From Acetobacter aceti (GTDB lineage Bacteria > Pseudomonadota > Alphaproteobacteria > Acetobacterales > Acetobacteraceae), in NCBI RefSeq assembly GCF_002005445.1, contig NZ_CP014692.1:2604001-2668000 (forward strand): 64,000 nucleotides of DNA, read 5' to 3'. The notes below the pieces were generated by a model, which did no database searches, was not told the DNA's origin, and was given only the letters and a program-made list of their open reading frames with translations. The first letter of the stretch is position 1, and each line of letters opens with the position of its first letter. The translations under genes and the position numbers were made by a program. Of this stretch, positions 1-9,681 are shown one piece after another.

Positions 1-69
1 TGGTGGATGACGCTCTCGCCGGCCCGGCTTGGCCGCCTGAATACCGCCTTCAGGAGAAATTTCGATCAC
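1..69 (-). CDS. possible partial CDS running off the left edge
   Basis: A GTG at 67-69 on the minus strand opens a frame that stays open for 23 codons to the window edge, and a GAGG sits a few bases upstream. The peptide begins MIEISPEGGIQAAKPGRR. The AT-rich stretch between about 110 and 235 would then be its promoter region. I do not recognise the product and the fragment is too short to test; it may be chance. Confidence 0.22.
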   Translation of the reverse strand, partial: MIEISPEGGIQAAKPGRRERHPP

Positions 70-437
70 CCAGCCTCAAGCTGCTGATAAATTCCGGCCT
101 TTGCTGAAAGATCTTTCAGAATAGCCGATCAATTACCACAGCGATCGATTACAAAAAAATACACCCAGGAAAACACAGCCATTGAAACAGAAGCCTATAA
201 TTAACCAATATCCTTAAATATTAACCAAACAAACCATGTTCTTGGGGGCATCTATGTCTTACTGCAACAGACAGATAGAACAGGCGAACAAAACCCCGCA
301 GACAGTCTCATTTTTCCTTGGGAACGGGCTGGAATGCGTCTCCTGCGGCGGCTGGCTCCGATGGCAGGGGCAGCACGCCGGATGCCAGAACAACTGCAAA
401 CACACCGTAGTCGCCATTCGTCAGAAATAAGCCTTTG
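70..437. other. intergenic region left of gntK, with a possible coding remnant
   Basis: No convincing gene. The 100-235 part is strongly AT-rich. On the minus strand, just after the gntK stop (about 435 down to 317), one frame reads as a hydrophobic stretch (GVFAVVLASGVLPLP) followed by a Pro/Ala tail and a stop. It looks like the end of a membrane protein but has no start codon of its own, so it may be the stump of a transporter once coded after gntK. The plus-strand 64-codon frame at 236-430 lies over this and is not supported. Confidence 0.3.
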
Positions 438-983
438 CTAAATCTGCTTTTCCTGATCCATACAAAGAAGATCAACAGCTTTGACAATCACCTCAGTCGG
501 ATGATCTACCGCGTCCAGAACAAGCATGTGTTCATGGGCAGATGGCACTTCCAGCGTCTCCAACTGACTATCCAGCAGCGTGACAGGCATGAAGTGCTTC
601 TTTCTCCCTTTCAGACGACGCTCAAGCTCATCCCGCGGCACCCTGAGAAAGAGAAATGTTATATCCATCCCACCCTGTCGCAGAATATCGCGATAAAGAC
701 CCTTTAACGCGGAACAGGCGAGAACGCCTCCCTTCCCGTCCCGTGCGCGCGCCACAAGCCACTCCCGGCATTTCTCCAGCCAGGGCAGCCGATCTTCATC
801 CGTAAGAGGTTCTCCCGCCGACATCTTTGCGATATTTTGTGGAGGATGAAGATCATCGCCTTCCTGAAAAGGCCAGCCAAGCCGGGAACAGAGCCCTTCG
901 GCGACCAGCGTCTTGCCGCTGCCGGCAACGCCCATGACAACGACCAGACGAGGCGTAATTCCGGTCGGACATGAGTGCGTCAT
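438..983 (-). CDS. gntK: gluconokinase
   Basis: Phosphorylates gluconate to 6-phosphogluconate with ATP in the cytoplasm, feeding gluconate into the pentose-phosphate pathway. The 181-residue protein has a P-loop (GVAGSGKT, about residues 19-26), then the gluconokinase signature EGDDLHPPQNIAKMSAGEPL and the following DEDR, all typical of the GntK/IdnK family and its usual length of 170-185 residues. It is the last gene of the minus-strand pentose-phosphate cluster, 94 bp after rpiA, which fits its role as an entry point for gluconate made by periplasmic oxidation. A short N-terminal extension precedes the P-loop strand; no better internal start is evident. Confidence 0.93.
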   Translation of the reverse strand: MTHSCPTGITPRLVVVMGVAGSGKTLVAEGLCSRLGWPFQEGDDLHPPQNIAKMSAGEPLTDEDRLPWLEKCREWLVARARDGKGGVLACSALKGLYRDILRQGGMDITFLFLRVPRDELERRLKGRKKHFMPVTLLDSQLETLEVPSAHEHMLVLDAVDHPTEVIVKAVDLLCMDQEKQI

Positions 984-1077
984 AACCTGTGCTCTCTCCT
1001 GCGTTACGGCTTCAACTCAAAGACAAGACGGGCAAGAGCCAGAATATTCCCTGTCCGTTTTTAAAGTCAGAGCGCGT

Positions 1078-1767
1078 TCACGCACCAACAGTCAGATGAG
1101 CAATACCTTCTCCACCAGCCACAATAGCGTCAGTGCCCATTCCGACAAACAGACCGCTCTCCACCACACCGACAATTGAGCGAATATCCTGCTCAAGACG
1201 CCCGGCGTCGGAAATTACAGGAAAACGGCAATCAAGAATCAGATTGCCGCCATCACTGACAAAGAATGCGCCTTCCCGATTACGGCGAGGAGAAGCCTGC
1301 GCTCCCAGTCGTTCAATCTGTCGTGCAGTCGATTCCCAGCCGAACGACGTCACTTCCACCGGCAGCAGCGTTTTCATACCAAGATGATCGACCAGTTTTG
1401 TCTCGTCCGCCACAATCACCAGACGGTCAGACGATGCGGCGACGATCTTTTCACGCAGGAGCGCACCACCCAGCCCCTTGATCAGATTGAGCGTACCGCG
1501 CTGAATTTCATCAGCTCCATCAATGGTCAGGTTGACCCTTGCATGCTCCCCAAACGTCGTGAGAGGAATACCGACACCAAGCGCCTGCTTTTCTGTCGCC
1601 AGAGAGGTCGGGATTGCCACGAAACGCAGACCTTCCTTATGTCGACGCCCGAGAGCCTCCACCACAAACGCAGCCGTGCTGCCTGTGCCAAGACCGACGA
1701 CCATACCGTCTTCAACCATCTCGGCCGCAAACTCTGCCGCCTGCCGCTTGTATTCGCTCGCGCTCAT
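1078..1767 (-). CDS. rpiA: ribose-5-phosphate isomerase A
   Basis: Interconverts ribose 5-phosphate and ribulose 5-phosphate. The 229-residue product has the RpiA hallmarks: MVVGLGTGSTAAFVVEAL near the N-terminus (phosphate-binding loop), TIDGADEI, KGLGGALLREKIVA (catalytic Glu/Lys region) and a C-terminal GMGTDAIVAG. The frame is open further upstream, but ATG at 1765-1767 gives the family N-terminus (MSASEYKRQAAEFAAEMV) and overlaps the pgl stop as ATGA, so translation is probably coupled to pgl. Confidence 0.94.
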   Translation of the reverse strand: MSASEYKRQAAEFAAEMVEDGMVVGLGTGSTAAFVVEALGRRHKEGLRFVAIPTSLATEKQALGVGIPLTTFGEHARVNLTIDGADEIQRGTLNLIKGLGGALLREKIVAASSDRLVIVADETKLVDHLGMKTLLPVEVTSFGWESTARQIERLGAQASPRRNREGAFFVSDGGNLILDCRFPVISDAGRLEQDIRSIVGVVESGLFVGMGTDAIVAGGEGIAHLTVGA

Positions 1768-2519
1768 CGTTCCGTTTTCCCCTCGGCCTGCCCCGCAGCG
1801 CCTCTGTCGATAATCCACACAACCTCACCATCCGAGCATATATGGCTGGCTGGTTCAGCCGCATCTCCCGCACGGACCCGGCCAAGCACGCCCGCCTTGG
1901 ACGTTCCTGTCACGAGAAACAGCACATGCCTGCTGGACGCAATCGCCGGATAGGTCAGCGTCAGTCTTGTATGAGGGGCGTCGTCAGGCACGCAGGACGC
2001 AACCCACCGTATCTTCTCTTCCAGAACAGGCTGTCGTGGAAAGAGAGAGGCTGTGTGGCCGTTCTCACCCAACCCCAGCAACACGACATCGAAGAGCGGC
2101 TTATTCGCAATGAGCGTGTTCCCACCATAAGCCTGCTGAAGATCTGCCTCATAGGAGCGAGCTGCTTGATCCGGTTCGCCACGATCCGGCATCGGATGAA
2201 TATTCTTCGTCGGAACGGGAACGTGGTCGAACAGGATCGACTGCACCATCCCCCGGTTACTGTCGGCAGACTCTGCCGGGACAAAACGATCATCCCCGTA
2301 AAAGAACTCTGTCCGGCTCCAGGGAAAGCGGTCTGCATAACCAGCCTCCGCCATGAGCGCGTAGAGTTTGCGCGGCGTCGAACCACCTGAGAGGGCGATA
2401 CGAAAAACACCTCTGGCAGAAAGCGCTTTTTCCAAAAGAAAGTCCGCTGTCCACTGCGCCACGGCATCAGGGTCTTCCAGCACGACTTCCCGTGCAGTCA
2501 TCACATCCTGCGTACTCAT
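1764..2519 (-). CDS. pgl: 6-phosphogluconolactonase (DevB/Pgl type)
   Basis: Hydrolyses 6-phosphogluconolactone to 6-phosphogluconate in the oxidative pentose-phosphate branch. The sequence carries the family blocks ALSGGSTPRKLYALMAE, FFYGDDRFVP (with the following SNRGM) and LLGLGENGHTASLFP. ATG at 2519 (MSTQDVMTAREV) with GAAGCGGGA upstream is preferred; a GTG 51 bp upstream (2570) would add a basic, unconserved N-terminus. The stop overlaps the rpiA start. The preceding HAD gene ends 164 bp away, so an internal promoter is possible. No zwf lies nearby, so glucose-6-phosphate dehydrogenase must be coded elsewhere. Confidence 0.92.
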   Translation of the reverse strand: MSTQDVMTAREVVLEDPDAVAQWTADFLLEKALSARGVFRIALSGGSTPRKLYALMAEAGYADRFPWSRTEFFYGDDRFVPAESADSNRGMVQSILFDHVPVPTKNIHPMPDRGEPDQAARSYEADLQQAYGGNTLIANKPLFDVVLLGLGENGHTASLFPRQPVLEEKIRWVASCVPDDAPHTRLTLTYPAIASSRHVLFLVTGTSKAGVLGRVRAGDAAEPASHICSDGEVVWIIDRGAAGQAEGKTER

Positions 2520-2683
2520 CAGTCCCGCTTCCAACGAATAACCATCATGACGCTTCTTTCGAAAAACCACCGTAACTGTCGGGCGGCTTTAATCCATCCG
2601 AAAATCAGACGCAACGCCGGGAACTGACCGCCCGGTTCGGGCAACCACTCTCAGGACGACAGAAGCGCGGCCTTATCGACGTC

Positions 2684-3550
2684 TCAACCAGCCCTGCCGC
2701 CGACCCGAGGCAGTATCCAGTCCTCGACTGCTTTCGCCCAGCCTTCATTATCGTTCGTATCCGTCACGAAATGCGCATGTGAGGCGACTTCGTCCGTGGC
2801 GTTCCCCATGGCGATCGAAAGACCCGCAATGTCAAACATCGGCACATCGTTCTGCATGTCACCCAGGCAGGCGATTTCATGAGGCTCAAAGCCCAACTGC
2901 CGCCCGACCTCACACAGCGCGTAGCCCTTGTTGGCATGGAGCGGCGTGATATCCAGATAATACTGCGCCGAACAGGCGACGCTGGCCTGCCCTTCCAGCA
3001 TCTGGCCGATTTCCCCCTGAAGACGTCCCAGAAGATCATAATCCGCACTGGAACCGGTAATCTTGCCGACCTTGTCCTCCCACGGGCCAAAATCTTTCGT
3101 CACGATCGGGGCGAGGCCAAGAACCTTGTGCTCATGAGGCACGTATCCCGCTGTCTCGTCCTTGACGATCCAGTCGGAACCACAGAACAGCCAGCCATCG
3201 ACTTCATGGACATCCAGCATGTCGATGGACGCCTTGACCGCATCCACGGGCAGGGAGAGCGTAGACAGGGTTTTCCCCTGACCATCACGCACAATCGCGC
3301 CATTCATGGCGGCGTAAGGTGTGTCGAGCTTCAGGGCCTGATGATACCGCTCGATCCCCACGGGCGCCCGGCTGCTGACAAGACACACCGCTACACCTGC
3401 CGCCCGAAGCCTGTCGATCATCTCGACACTGCTGCGCGCCACCTGTTTCTCCGGCGTCAGAAGCGTGCCGTCCATGTCCGTCACCACGAGACGGACACGA
3501 TCCGTCGGCGCAGGCTTCGCATCATGTCTGGCGATATCATCAACTCTCAC
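2684..3550 (-). CDS. Cof-type HAD-IIB hydrolase (sugar phosphatase-like)
   Basis: A 288-residue haloacid dehalogenase-superfamily phosphatase. Motif I is VVTDMDGTLLTPEK (Asp nucleophile and Asp acid/base), motif II lies in CLVSSRAP, the C2B-type cap fills the middle, and motif IV is CLGDMQNDVPMF. This is the layout of Cof/YbiV-like enzymes that dephosphorylate hexose or pentose phosphates. It lies 29 bp after gnd and ahead of pgl, inside the pentose-phosphate cluster, so a sugar phosphate substrate is likely, but the actual substrate cannot be read from the sequence. Confidence 0.85.
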   Translation of the reverse strand: MRVDDIARHDAKPAPTDRVRLVVTDMDGTLLTPEKQVARSSVEMIDRLRAAGVAVCLVSSRAPVGIERYHQALKLDTPYAAMNGAIVRDGQGKTLSTLSLPVDAVKASIDMLDVHEVDGWLFCGSDWIVKDETAGYVPHEHKVLGLAPIVTKDFGPWEDKVGKITGSSADYDLLGRLQGEIGQMLEGQASVACSAQYYLDITPLHANKGYALCEVGRQLGFEPHEIACLGDMQNDVPMFDIAGLSIAMGNATDEVASHAHFVTDTNDNEGWAKAVEDWILPRVGGRAG

Positions 3551-3579
3551 AGCACACTCCCCACACCGCAGACAGAACG

Positions 3580-4575
3580 TTATTTTTCCTCGACGTGACC
3601 GCCAAAGCCGAAACGCATGGCAGACAGCACTTTCTCGCCATAGGTATTTCCGCTGCGCGACCGGAAGCGCGTGAACAGCGCCGCCGTCATCACCGGCACG
3701 GGAACAGCTTCCTCAATGGCCGCTTCAATCGTCCAGCGGCCTTCGCCTGAATCCTGAACTTCGCCGCTGAACTCGGACAGTTCTCCATTGCGCGCCATCG
3801 CTTCGGCCGTCAGATCAAGCAACCAGGACGATACGACGCTGCCGCGACGCCAGACTTCGGCAATATCGGCCATGTTCAGGTCGAACCGCTCATCTTCCGA
3901 CAGAAGCGGCGAGTTCTTGCTTTTCATGACGTCGAAGCCTTCCGCGAAGGCCTGCATCATGCCGTATTCGATGCCGTTATGGACCATCTTCACGAAATGG
4001 CCAGAGCCTGCCGGGCCACAATGCAGATAGCCCTGCTCGGCGCGGGGATCGAGACCAGCGCGGTCACGATCCGGCGTCGGTGGAATATCGCCCTTGCCGG
4101 GAGCCAGCGCACTCAGGATCGGATCGATATGGTCAGCCGCCTCTTTCGAGCCGCCGAACATCATGCAGTAACCGCGTTCCAGACCCCACACACCGCCGGA
4201 CGTACCGACATCGACGTAATCCACGCCCTTCGTTTTCAGAGCGGCGGCACGACGGAGATCGTCTTTGTAATAGCTGTTGCCTCCATCAATGAGAATATCG
4301 CCCTTACCGAGCAGATCACCGACAGACTGAACAGCCGTCTCGGTGATCTCACCGGCGGGCAGCATCAGCCAGACGACCTTCCTGTCGCCCGACAGCTTCG
4401 ACACCAGATCGGTTTCACTCACCGCGCCGACGGCGCGCCCCTCCTCGGCACGCTCCACGACCCTCTGCACCGTGGCGGCGTCACGGTCATATACCACTAC
4501 ATCATGTCCATGACGGGTCAGACGAACCGCAATGTTGCCACCCATACGGCCGAGGCCAATGATTCCGATCTGCAT
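3580..4575 (-). CDS. gnd: 6-phosphogluconate dehydrogenase (decarboxylating), short form
   Basis: Oxidatively decarboxylates 6-phosphogluconate to ribulose 5-phosphate. The 331-residue protein is of the short GndA/YqeC-like form, not the 470-residue E. coli type. It has an N-terminal Rossmann motif [16 protein letters not shown] followed by VVVYDRD; an acidic residue after the second strand usually favours NAD over NADP, which is an inference here. The substrate region [22 protein letters not shown] and the catalytic [17 protein letters not shown] are intact. It is 21 bp after tal-pgi and clearly cotranscribed. Confidence 0.93.
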   Translation of the reverse strand: MQIGIIGLGRMGGNIAVRLTRHGHDVVVYDRDAATVQRVVERAEEGRAVGAVSETDLVSKLSGDRKVVWLMLPAGEITETAVQSVGDLLGKGDILIDGGNSYYKDDLRRAAALKTKGVDYVDVGTSGGVWGLERGYCMMFGGSKEAADHIDPILSALAPGKGDIPPTPDRDRAGLDPRAEQGYLHCGPAGSGHFVKMVHNGIEYGMMQAFAEGFDVMKSKNSPLLSEDERFDLNMADIAEVWRRGSVVSSWLLDLTAEAMARNGELSEFSGEVQDSGEGRWTIEAAIEEAVPVPVMTAALFTRFRSRSGNTYGEKVLSAMRFGFGGHVEEK

Positions 4576-4596
4576 GTTCTTCTTTTTCCTTCCTCC

Positions 4597-7452
4597 TCAG
4601 ATCGCGGCTTTGATCGCGGACGCAAGCGTCGCCAGACCCTTTTTCAGATCGCCCTTGATGTGCACGCGCAACGCACGGCGGCCACGCTCGGCCAGCACGT
4701 CGAAATCACCACGGGCCTGCGCCGCCTTCACAACACCGAAGCTGTAACGCTCGCCGGGCACCGGCAGATCCTGCGCGTCATCCGCTGTGATCTGAAGAAA
4801 CACGCCGCTATCAGGTCCGCCCTTGTAAGCCTGCCCTGTGGAGTGAAGGAAACGCGGGCCGAACTCGGCAGCCGTTGCCACCGCCCTGGCGTCGCGGATG
4901 GCCAGACGGATGTGCTGGATCCACTCGATACTGTTCCGGTCACGCTCGATATAGGCCAGCAGACCAACATAATCGCCAGTCTTCACGCGGTCGAAATGCG
5001 CCTTCAGGATTGCCTGCGTCGTGTCGCCTTTCAGTGCGCCGGCATTCTTCCTGTCAGCGAAGAACTCCAGATCACCATCCGTGGCGAATGGCGATTCAGC
5101 AGGCAACGAACCGGTTTCGTTATAGGCGGCCGTCAGCTTCTTCGTTTCGATCTTGCTGGCCTCGACATCCGGCTGATCGAACGGGTTGATGCCGAGAAAC
5201 GCGCCCGCGACCGCCGTGGCGATCTCCCAGCGGAAGAACTCCTGCGCGATCTGACGGCGATCATGCAGATTGATCGTCACAACGGGCTGGCCTGCATCGA
5301 TCAACGTCTTCACGGCCTCGTCCTGCTCGTGAGAATGCTCGTTGGACAGGCGGAAATAAACGAACAGGCGATCCTTGCCGTAATGCGTCGGACCCGCCAG
5401 CGTCTCGTCGTCGATGGGGATCAGACCCTTGCCGAGCTTGCCTGTGGATTCCGCAATAAGCTGTTCGGCCCATGCGCCGAAATCCATCACCTGTTTAGTG
5501 GCGATGATGGTGATCTTGTCGCGTCCGAATTTCTCGGCGCCGACACCAAACACCGTGCCGAGCAGCACGCCTGGATTGACGGCAGGCGGCACGCTGCCGT
5601 CGCACGCCTTCACGCCACGTAGCGCATCCTCGAGGAACAGCTTCAGCGGCACACCGGCAGCGGCTGCCGGAACCATGCCGAAATTCGACAGCACGGAATA
5701 GCGGCCACCAATCTGCTTGTCGCCGTTGAAAACTTTCCAGAACCCATCGGCAACCGCCTTCTTCTCCAGCGCCGAACCGGGATCGGTCACGGCGACGAAA
5801 TGCTCACCAGCCTTCTCACCGAGCGCCTTCTTCGCGACATCGAAGAAGTAGGAAAGCATGATGTTCGGCTCCAGCGTGGAACCGGACTTGGAGGAGACGA
5901 TGAACAGCGTTTCTCTGGGATCGATCCTGCCTTCGAACGTGCGGACCTGCTGCGGGTCGGTGCTGTCCAGCACATAGAGGTGACCGTAACCCTCATGCTT
6001 GCCAAAAGTCATGGCCAGCACTTCCGGCCCCAGACTTGAGCCACCCATGCCCAGCAGCAGCACCTGCCTGAAACCGCGCGCCTTCACCTCTTTCTGGAAC
6101 GTCTCCAGTTCCGGAAGATGCTTCAGAGCGTCAGCAACAATACCAAGCCAGTTGAGCCACTTCGCTTCCGGGCCGTTCGTCCAGACCGACGCATCCTTTG
6201 CCCACAGACGGCGGATGGTCCCGCCTTTGCGCCACTCATCCAGACCGGCTTTCACGGCGTCATCAAAATCTTTCGGCAGGGACAGCTTCGTTTCCGTCAG
6301 CTTGTTGCCGAGCAGATCATTCTGCTTCTTCGCCACTGAGCCGAGGAGAGCATCGAAAGCCTCTTCAAACGAGACGACACCTTCTGAAACCAGCTTTATC
6401 GTCATGCCGTCGAGGTCGAGGCCAAGACGTTTGACCTCCGCCATGACATGCTTCGCATCAGCGACATTTTCTTCCAGCGAATCACGCGGCGTTCCATGAT
6501 CACGGAACGCATCCAGTGTTGCAGGCGGAATGGTGTTGACCGTCTCCGGACCGATCAGTTCATCAACATACAGAACATCGCTGTAGGCCTTGTCCTTGGT
6601 GCCGGTGGACGCCCAGAGCAGACGCTGCGGCTGCGCACCGGCAGCTTTCAGCTTCGCCCAGCGATCGCTCTTCATGATCTCCTGCCAGTACAGATAGGCC
6701 ATCTTCGCGTTGGCAATGGCGACCTTGCCACGAATGGCCTTCAGCGCCTCGGCGTCCCTGTCGCCCGCCTTCACCCGACGGTCGATCTCACCATCGACCT
6801 TGCCGTCCACACGGCTGACGAAGAAAGAGGCGACCGATGCAATCCCGGCGACACTCCTGCCTTCCTCATGGCGCGCTTCAAGACCGGAGATCCATGCCTC
6901 GACGACGGCCTTGTACATGTCCAGCGAGAACAGCAGCGTGACGTTGATGTTCACACCATCCGCGATCTTCTGATGGATAGCGGGGATGCCCTCCTTCGTC
7001 GCCGGAATCTTGATCATCAGGTTCGGCTCGGACACTGCTGTCCAGAGACGTCCGGCTTCCTCAACAGTGCCAGCCGTGTCCAGCGCCAGATAGGGCGACA
7101 CTTCAAGACTGACATAGCCGTCGATGCCCTTGGTCTGGTCAAAGACGGGTTTCAGCAGCTTCGCCACTTCCCGAATGTCTTCAATCGCCAGACGTTCATA
7201 CAGTTCACCGGCGGAGACGATCTCCTTATCGAGCACATCACGGATCTGGGCATCGTAATCCGTGCCCTCACCCATCGCCTTCTGGAAGATCGCCGGGTTG
7301 GAGGTGACGCCCTTGACGCCATCCTGCTCGATGAGGGCCGCCATTGACCCGTCCCGCGTGTAACCCCGACGCACGAAATCCAGCCAGGGCGACTGCCCGA
7401 ACTGTTCCAGAGCGCGTAAAGGGCTTTTTCCGTTCACGGATGATGCGTTCAT
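4597..7452 (-). CDS. tal-pgi: bifunctional transaldolase/glucose-6-phosphate isomerase
   Basis: A natural fusion of two cytoplasmic enzymes of the non-oxidative pentose-phosphate pathway. Residues about 1-360 are transaldolase (WLDFVRRGYTRDG, GVTSNPAIFQKAM, and NLMIKIPATKEGIPAIH with the Schiff-base Lys). Residues about 380-950 are glucose-6-phosphate isomerase (LLGMGGSSLGPEV, VSSKSGSTLEPN, GGRYSVLSNFGMVPAA). At 951 residues it matches the Tal-Pgi fusions of acetic acid bacteria. ATG at 7450-7452 has a strong GGGGAG nine bases upstream; an earlier in-frame ATG at 7500 sits directly behind a terminator-like hairpin and is less likely. Confidence 0.94.
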   Translation of the reverse strand: MNASSVNGKSPLRALEQFGQSPWLDFVRRGYTRDGSMAALIEQDGVKGVTSNPAIFQKAMGEGTDYDAQIRDVLDKEIVSAGELYERLAIEDIREVAKLLKPVFDQTKGIDGYVSLEVSPYLALDTAGTVEEAGRLWTAVSEPNLMIKIPATKEGIPAIHQKIADGVNINVTLLFSLDMYKAVVEAWISGLEARHEEGRSVAGIASVASFFVSRVDGKVDGEIDRRVKAGDRDAEALKAIRGKVAIANAKMAYLYWQEIMKSDRWAKLKAAGAQPQRLLWASTGTKDKAYSDVLYVDELIGPETVNTIPPATLDAFRDHGTPRDSLEENVADAKHVMAEVKRLGLDLDGMTIKLVSEGVVSFEEAFDALLGSVAKKQNDLLGNKLTETKLSLPKDFDDAVKAGLDEWRKGGTIRRLWAKDASVWTNGPEAKWLNWLGIVADALKHLPELETFQKEVKARGFRQVLLLGMGGSSLGPEVLAMTFGKHEGYGHLYVLDSTDPQQVRTFEGRIDPRETLFIVSSKSGSTLEPNIMLSYFFDVAKKALGEKAGEHFVAVTDPGSALEKKAVADGFWKVFNGDKQIGGRYSVLSNFGMVPAAAAGVPLKLFLEDALRGVKACDGSVPPAVNPGVLLGTVFGVGAEKFGRDKITIIATKQVMDFGAWAEQLIAESTGKLGKGLIPIDDETLAGPTHYGKDRLFVYFRLSNEHSHEQDEAVKTLIDAGQPVVTINLHDRRQIAQEFFRWEIATAVAGAFLGINPFDQPDVEASKIETKKLTAAYNETGSLPAESPFATDGDLEFFADRKNAGALKGDTTQAILKAHFDRVKTGDYVGLLAYIERDRNSIEWIQHIRLAIRDARAVATAAEFGPRFLHSTGQAYKGGPDSGVFLQITADDAQDLPVPGERYSFGVVKAAQARGDFDVLAERGRRALRVHIKGDLKKGLATLASAIKAAI

Positions 7453-7512
7453 CGAGCAATTCTCCCCGGCAGCAGCAACGGAACCTGCCGATTTATTCAT
7501 TTGATAAAAAGT

Positions 7513-7536
7513 CCTGCACCCGGACCCGGATGCAGG
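7513..7536 (-). terminator. terminator-like hairpin between tkt and tal-pgi
   Basis: On the minus strand CCTGCA pairs with TGCAGG across a GC-rich 12-base middle, and five U residues follow within a few bases (plus-strand A run at 7506-7510). It lies ten bases after the tkt stop and about 60 bases before the tal-pgi start. It could end or attenuate tkt transcripts, or stabilise the 3' end of a processed tkt message. Confidence 0.6.
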
Positions 7537-7545
7537 GCTGGTTTC

Positions 7546-9681
7546 CTAAAGCGCCAGTTGCCGACGGGCAGCTTCCAGCACGGCGTCCACCGTAAAGCCG
7601 AACTTCTTCATCAGCGCCGAAGCCGGAGCCGATGCGCCGAAGCCGTTCATGCACACGATGTCACCCGTCAGGCCGACATAACGATGCCAGCCGATGGGAG
7701 ACGCCGCCTCGACAGCCACACGCGCCGTGACGGAAGGCGGTAGCACCTCATCACGGTAGGATTGTGGCTGCTCCTCGAACAGTTCCCATGACGGCATGGA
7801 CACGACACGCGCCGCTACGCCTTCGGCTACCAGCTTCTCGTAAGCCTCGACCGCCAGTGAGAGTTCGCTGCCCGTGGCAATGAGAATGACCGCAGGCGTC
7901 TTCCCGCTGTCACCCAGAACGTAACCGCCCTTCGCCACACCGGCAGCGGACGCATACTTGCTGCGATCCAGCGTCGGCAGGTTCTGACGGCTCAGCGCCA
8001 GCACGGCAGGACGATCACGGAACGGGATCAGCGTGCGCCATGCTTCAGACACTTCGTTGGCGTCACCCGGACGGATGGTAATGACGCCCGGTGTGGCCCG
8101 AAGCTGCACAAGCTGCTCGATCGGCTGATGCGTCGGACCGTCTTCGCCCACGCCGATGGAATCATGCGTGAAGATATAGATCGTCGGCAGATGCATCAGG
8201 GCCGACAGGCGGATCGGCGCCTTCATGTAATCCGAGAAAATCAGGAAGCCTGCGCCATAGGAACGCAGACCAGACAGCGCCATGCCGTTGATGATCGAGC
8301 CCATCGCGTGCTCGCGCACACCGAAATGGAAGTTGCGCCCGGCATAGCTGCCGCCCCATGCCTCCGGCTGGAACCCGCCACCGTCCTTGATGAGCGTCTT
8401 GGTGGACGGCGCGAGATCGGCGGACCCACCGACAAGCCATGGAATGTGTTTGGCGACAGCATTCTGCACTTCACCGGAACTGGCGCGGCTGGCCACACCC
8501 TTTGCGTCAGTCGGATAGGTCGGAATGTCGGCGTCCCAGCCCTTCGGCAGATCACCGGACAGGATCAGATCGAGTTCCGCCGCCTCGGAGGGAAATTCCT
8601 TGCGGTAAGTAGCGAACAGATCGTCCCATGCCTTGCTGGCGTTTGCGCCGCGGGCCCCCAGACCCTGCTGGAAATGCTCGGTCACACCTTCCGGCACATA
8701 GAACGACCTGTCTTCCGGCCAGCCGTACGCGCGCTTGGTTGCAGCAATTTCGTCAGCGCCCAGCGGCTCACCGTGTGCGGCGGCCGTTCCCGCTTTCTTC
8801 GGTGCTCCCCAGGCGATCACGGAATGAACGATGATCATCGTCGGACGCGCGGTGTCCGCCTTCGCTTCGGCCAGCAGCTTTTTGAATTCCGCCGTGTCGT
8901 TGGCGTCCTTCAGCGTCAGAACCTGCCAGCCATAGGCTTCGAAACGCTTGCCGACATTTTCCGTAAAGGCGAGGTCGGTCGAACCTTCGATCGAAATCTG
9001 GTTGGCGTCATACATCCAGATCAGGTTGCCGAGCTTCAGATGACCGGCTGTGGAAGCAGCCTCGCTCGACACACCTTCCATCATGTCGCCGTCACCGCAC
9101 AGCGCGTAGACATGATAATCGAACAGCGGGAAACCCGGCCGGTTGAAGCGGGCCGCCAGCCACTTCCCGGCAATCGCCATGCCGACGGAATTGCCACAGC
9201 CCTGTCCGAGCGGCCCGGTCGTCGTCTCGACGCCCGCCGTATGGTGATATTCCGGATGGCCCGGCGTCTTCGAATCAAGCTGACGGAACTGTTCCAGATC
9301 GGCGACCGTGAGCGACGGCGCGTTCAGCACCTTGCCGTTTTTCACGTCACGGATGCCGCTGAGGCAGATCAGCGAGTAGAGCAGCATCGACGCATGACCG
9401 ACGGACAGCACGAAGCGGTCACGGGCAGGCCAGAGCGGATTGGCCGGGTCGTAGCTCAGCACATCCTGCCAGAGCGTATAGGCCACCGGAGCGAGCGCCA
9501 TGGCCGTGCCGGGATGGCCGGAATTCGCCTTCTGCACCGCGTCCATCGACAGCGTGCGGATGGTGTCAATGCAGGTGCGGTCAATCGTGTGACCGGCGGC
9601 TCCGCCTGTTTCAGGCGCACGGGTCGCACCAGCCAGACCACTGGCCATACCGTCTCCAGACACGGCGTGGAAAGAACGCAT
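7546..9681 (-). CDS. tkt: transketolase
   Basis: Thiamine diphosphate enzyme moving two-carbon units between pentose, heptose and hexose phosphates. The 711-residue protein shows the N-terminal block RTLSMDAVQKANSGHPGTAMALAP, the thiamine/metal motif beginning GDGDMMEGVSSEAA, and C-terminal THDSIGVGEDGPTHQP with the downstream GSELSLAVEAYEKL. ATG at 9681 with GAGGAT upstream is used; another ATG at 9648 also has a GGAG and would trim 11 residues. It is the first pentose-phosphate gene of the run and lies about 200 bp after purD, so a promoter in 9682-9881 is likely. Confidence 0.94.
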   Translation of the reverse strand: MRSFHAVSGDGMASGLAGATRAPETGGAAGHTIDRTCIDTIRTLSMDAVQKANSGHPGTAMALAPVAYTLWQDVLSYDPANPLWPARDRFVLSVGHASMLLYSLICLSGIRDVKNGKVLNAPSLTVADLEQFRQLDSKTPGHPEYHHTAGVETTTGPLGQGCGNSVGMAIAGKWLAARFNRPGFPLFDYHVYALCGDGDMMEGVSSEAASTAGHLKLGNLIWMYDANQISIEGSTDLAFTENVGKRFEAYGWQVLTLKDANDTAEFKKLLAEAKADTARPTMIIVHSVIAWGAPKKAGTAAAHGEPLGADEIAATKRAYGWPEDRSFYVPEGVTEHFQQGLGARGANASKAWDDLFATYRKEFPSEAAELDLILSGDLPKGWDADIPTYPTDAKGVASRASSGEVQNAVAKHIPWLVGGSADLAPSTKTLIKDGGGFQPEAWGGSYAGRNFHFGVREHAMGSIINGMALSGLRSYGAGFLIFSDYMKAPIRLSALMHLPTIYIFTHDSIGVGEDGPTHQPIEQLVQLRATPGVITIRPGDANEVSEAWRTLIPFRDRPAVLALSRQNLPTLDRSKYASAAGVAKGGYVLGDSGKTPAVILIATGSELSLAVEAYEKLVAEGVAARVVSMPSWELFEEQPQSYRDEVLPPSVTARVAVEAASPIGWHRYVGLTGDIVCMNGFGASAPASALMKKFGFTVDAVLEAARRQLAL

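Noticed and set aside
236..430. 64-codon plus-strand frame with several Cys
   Set aside because: No ribosome-binding site; it overlaps the better-looking minus-strand remnant after gntK.
3979..5622. 547-codon plus-strand open frame antisense to gnd and tal-pgi
   Set aside because: Lies over two well-supported enzymes; composition is the His/Arg/Gln-rich pattern of a GC-rich antisense frame.
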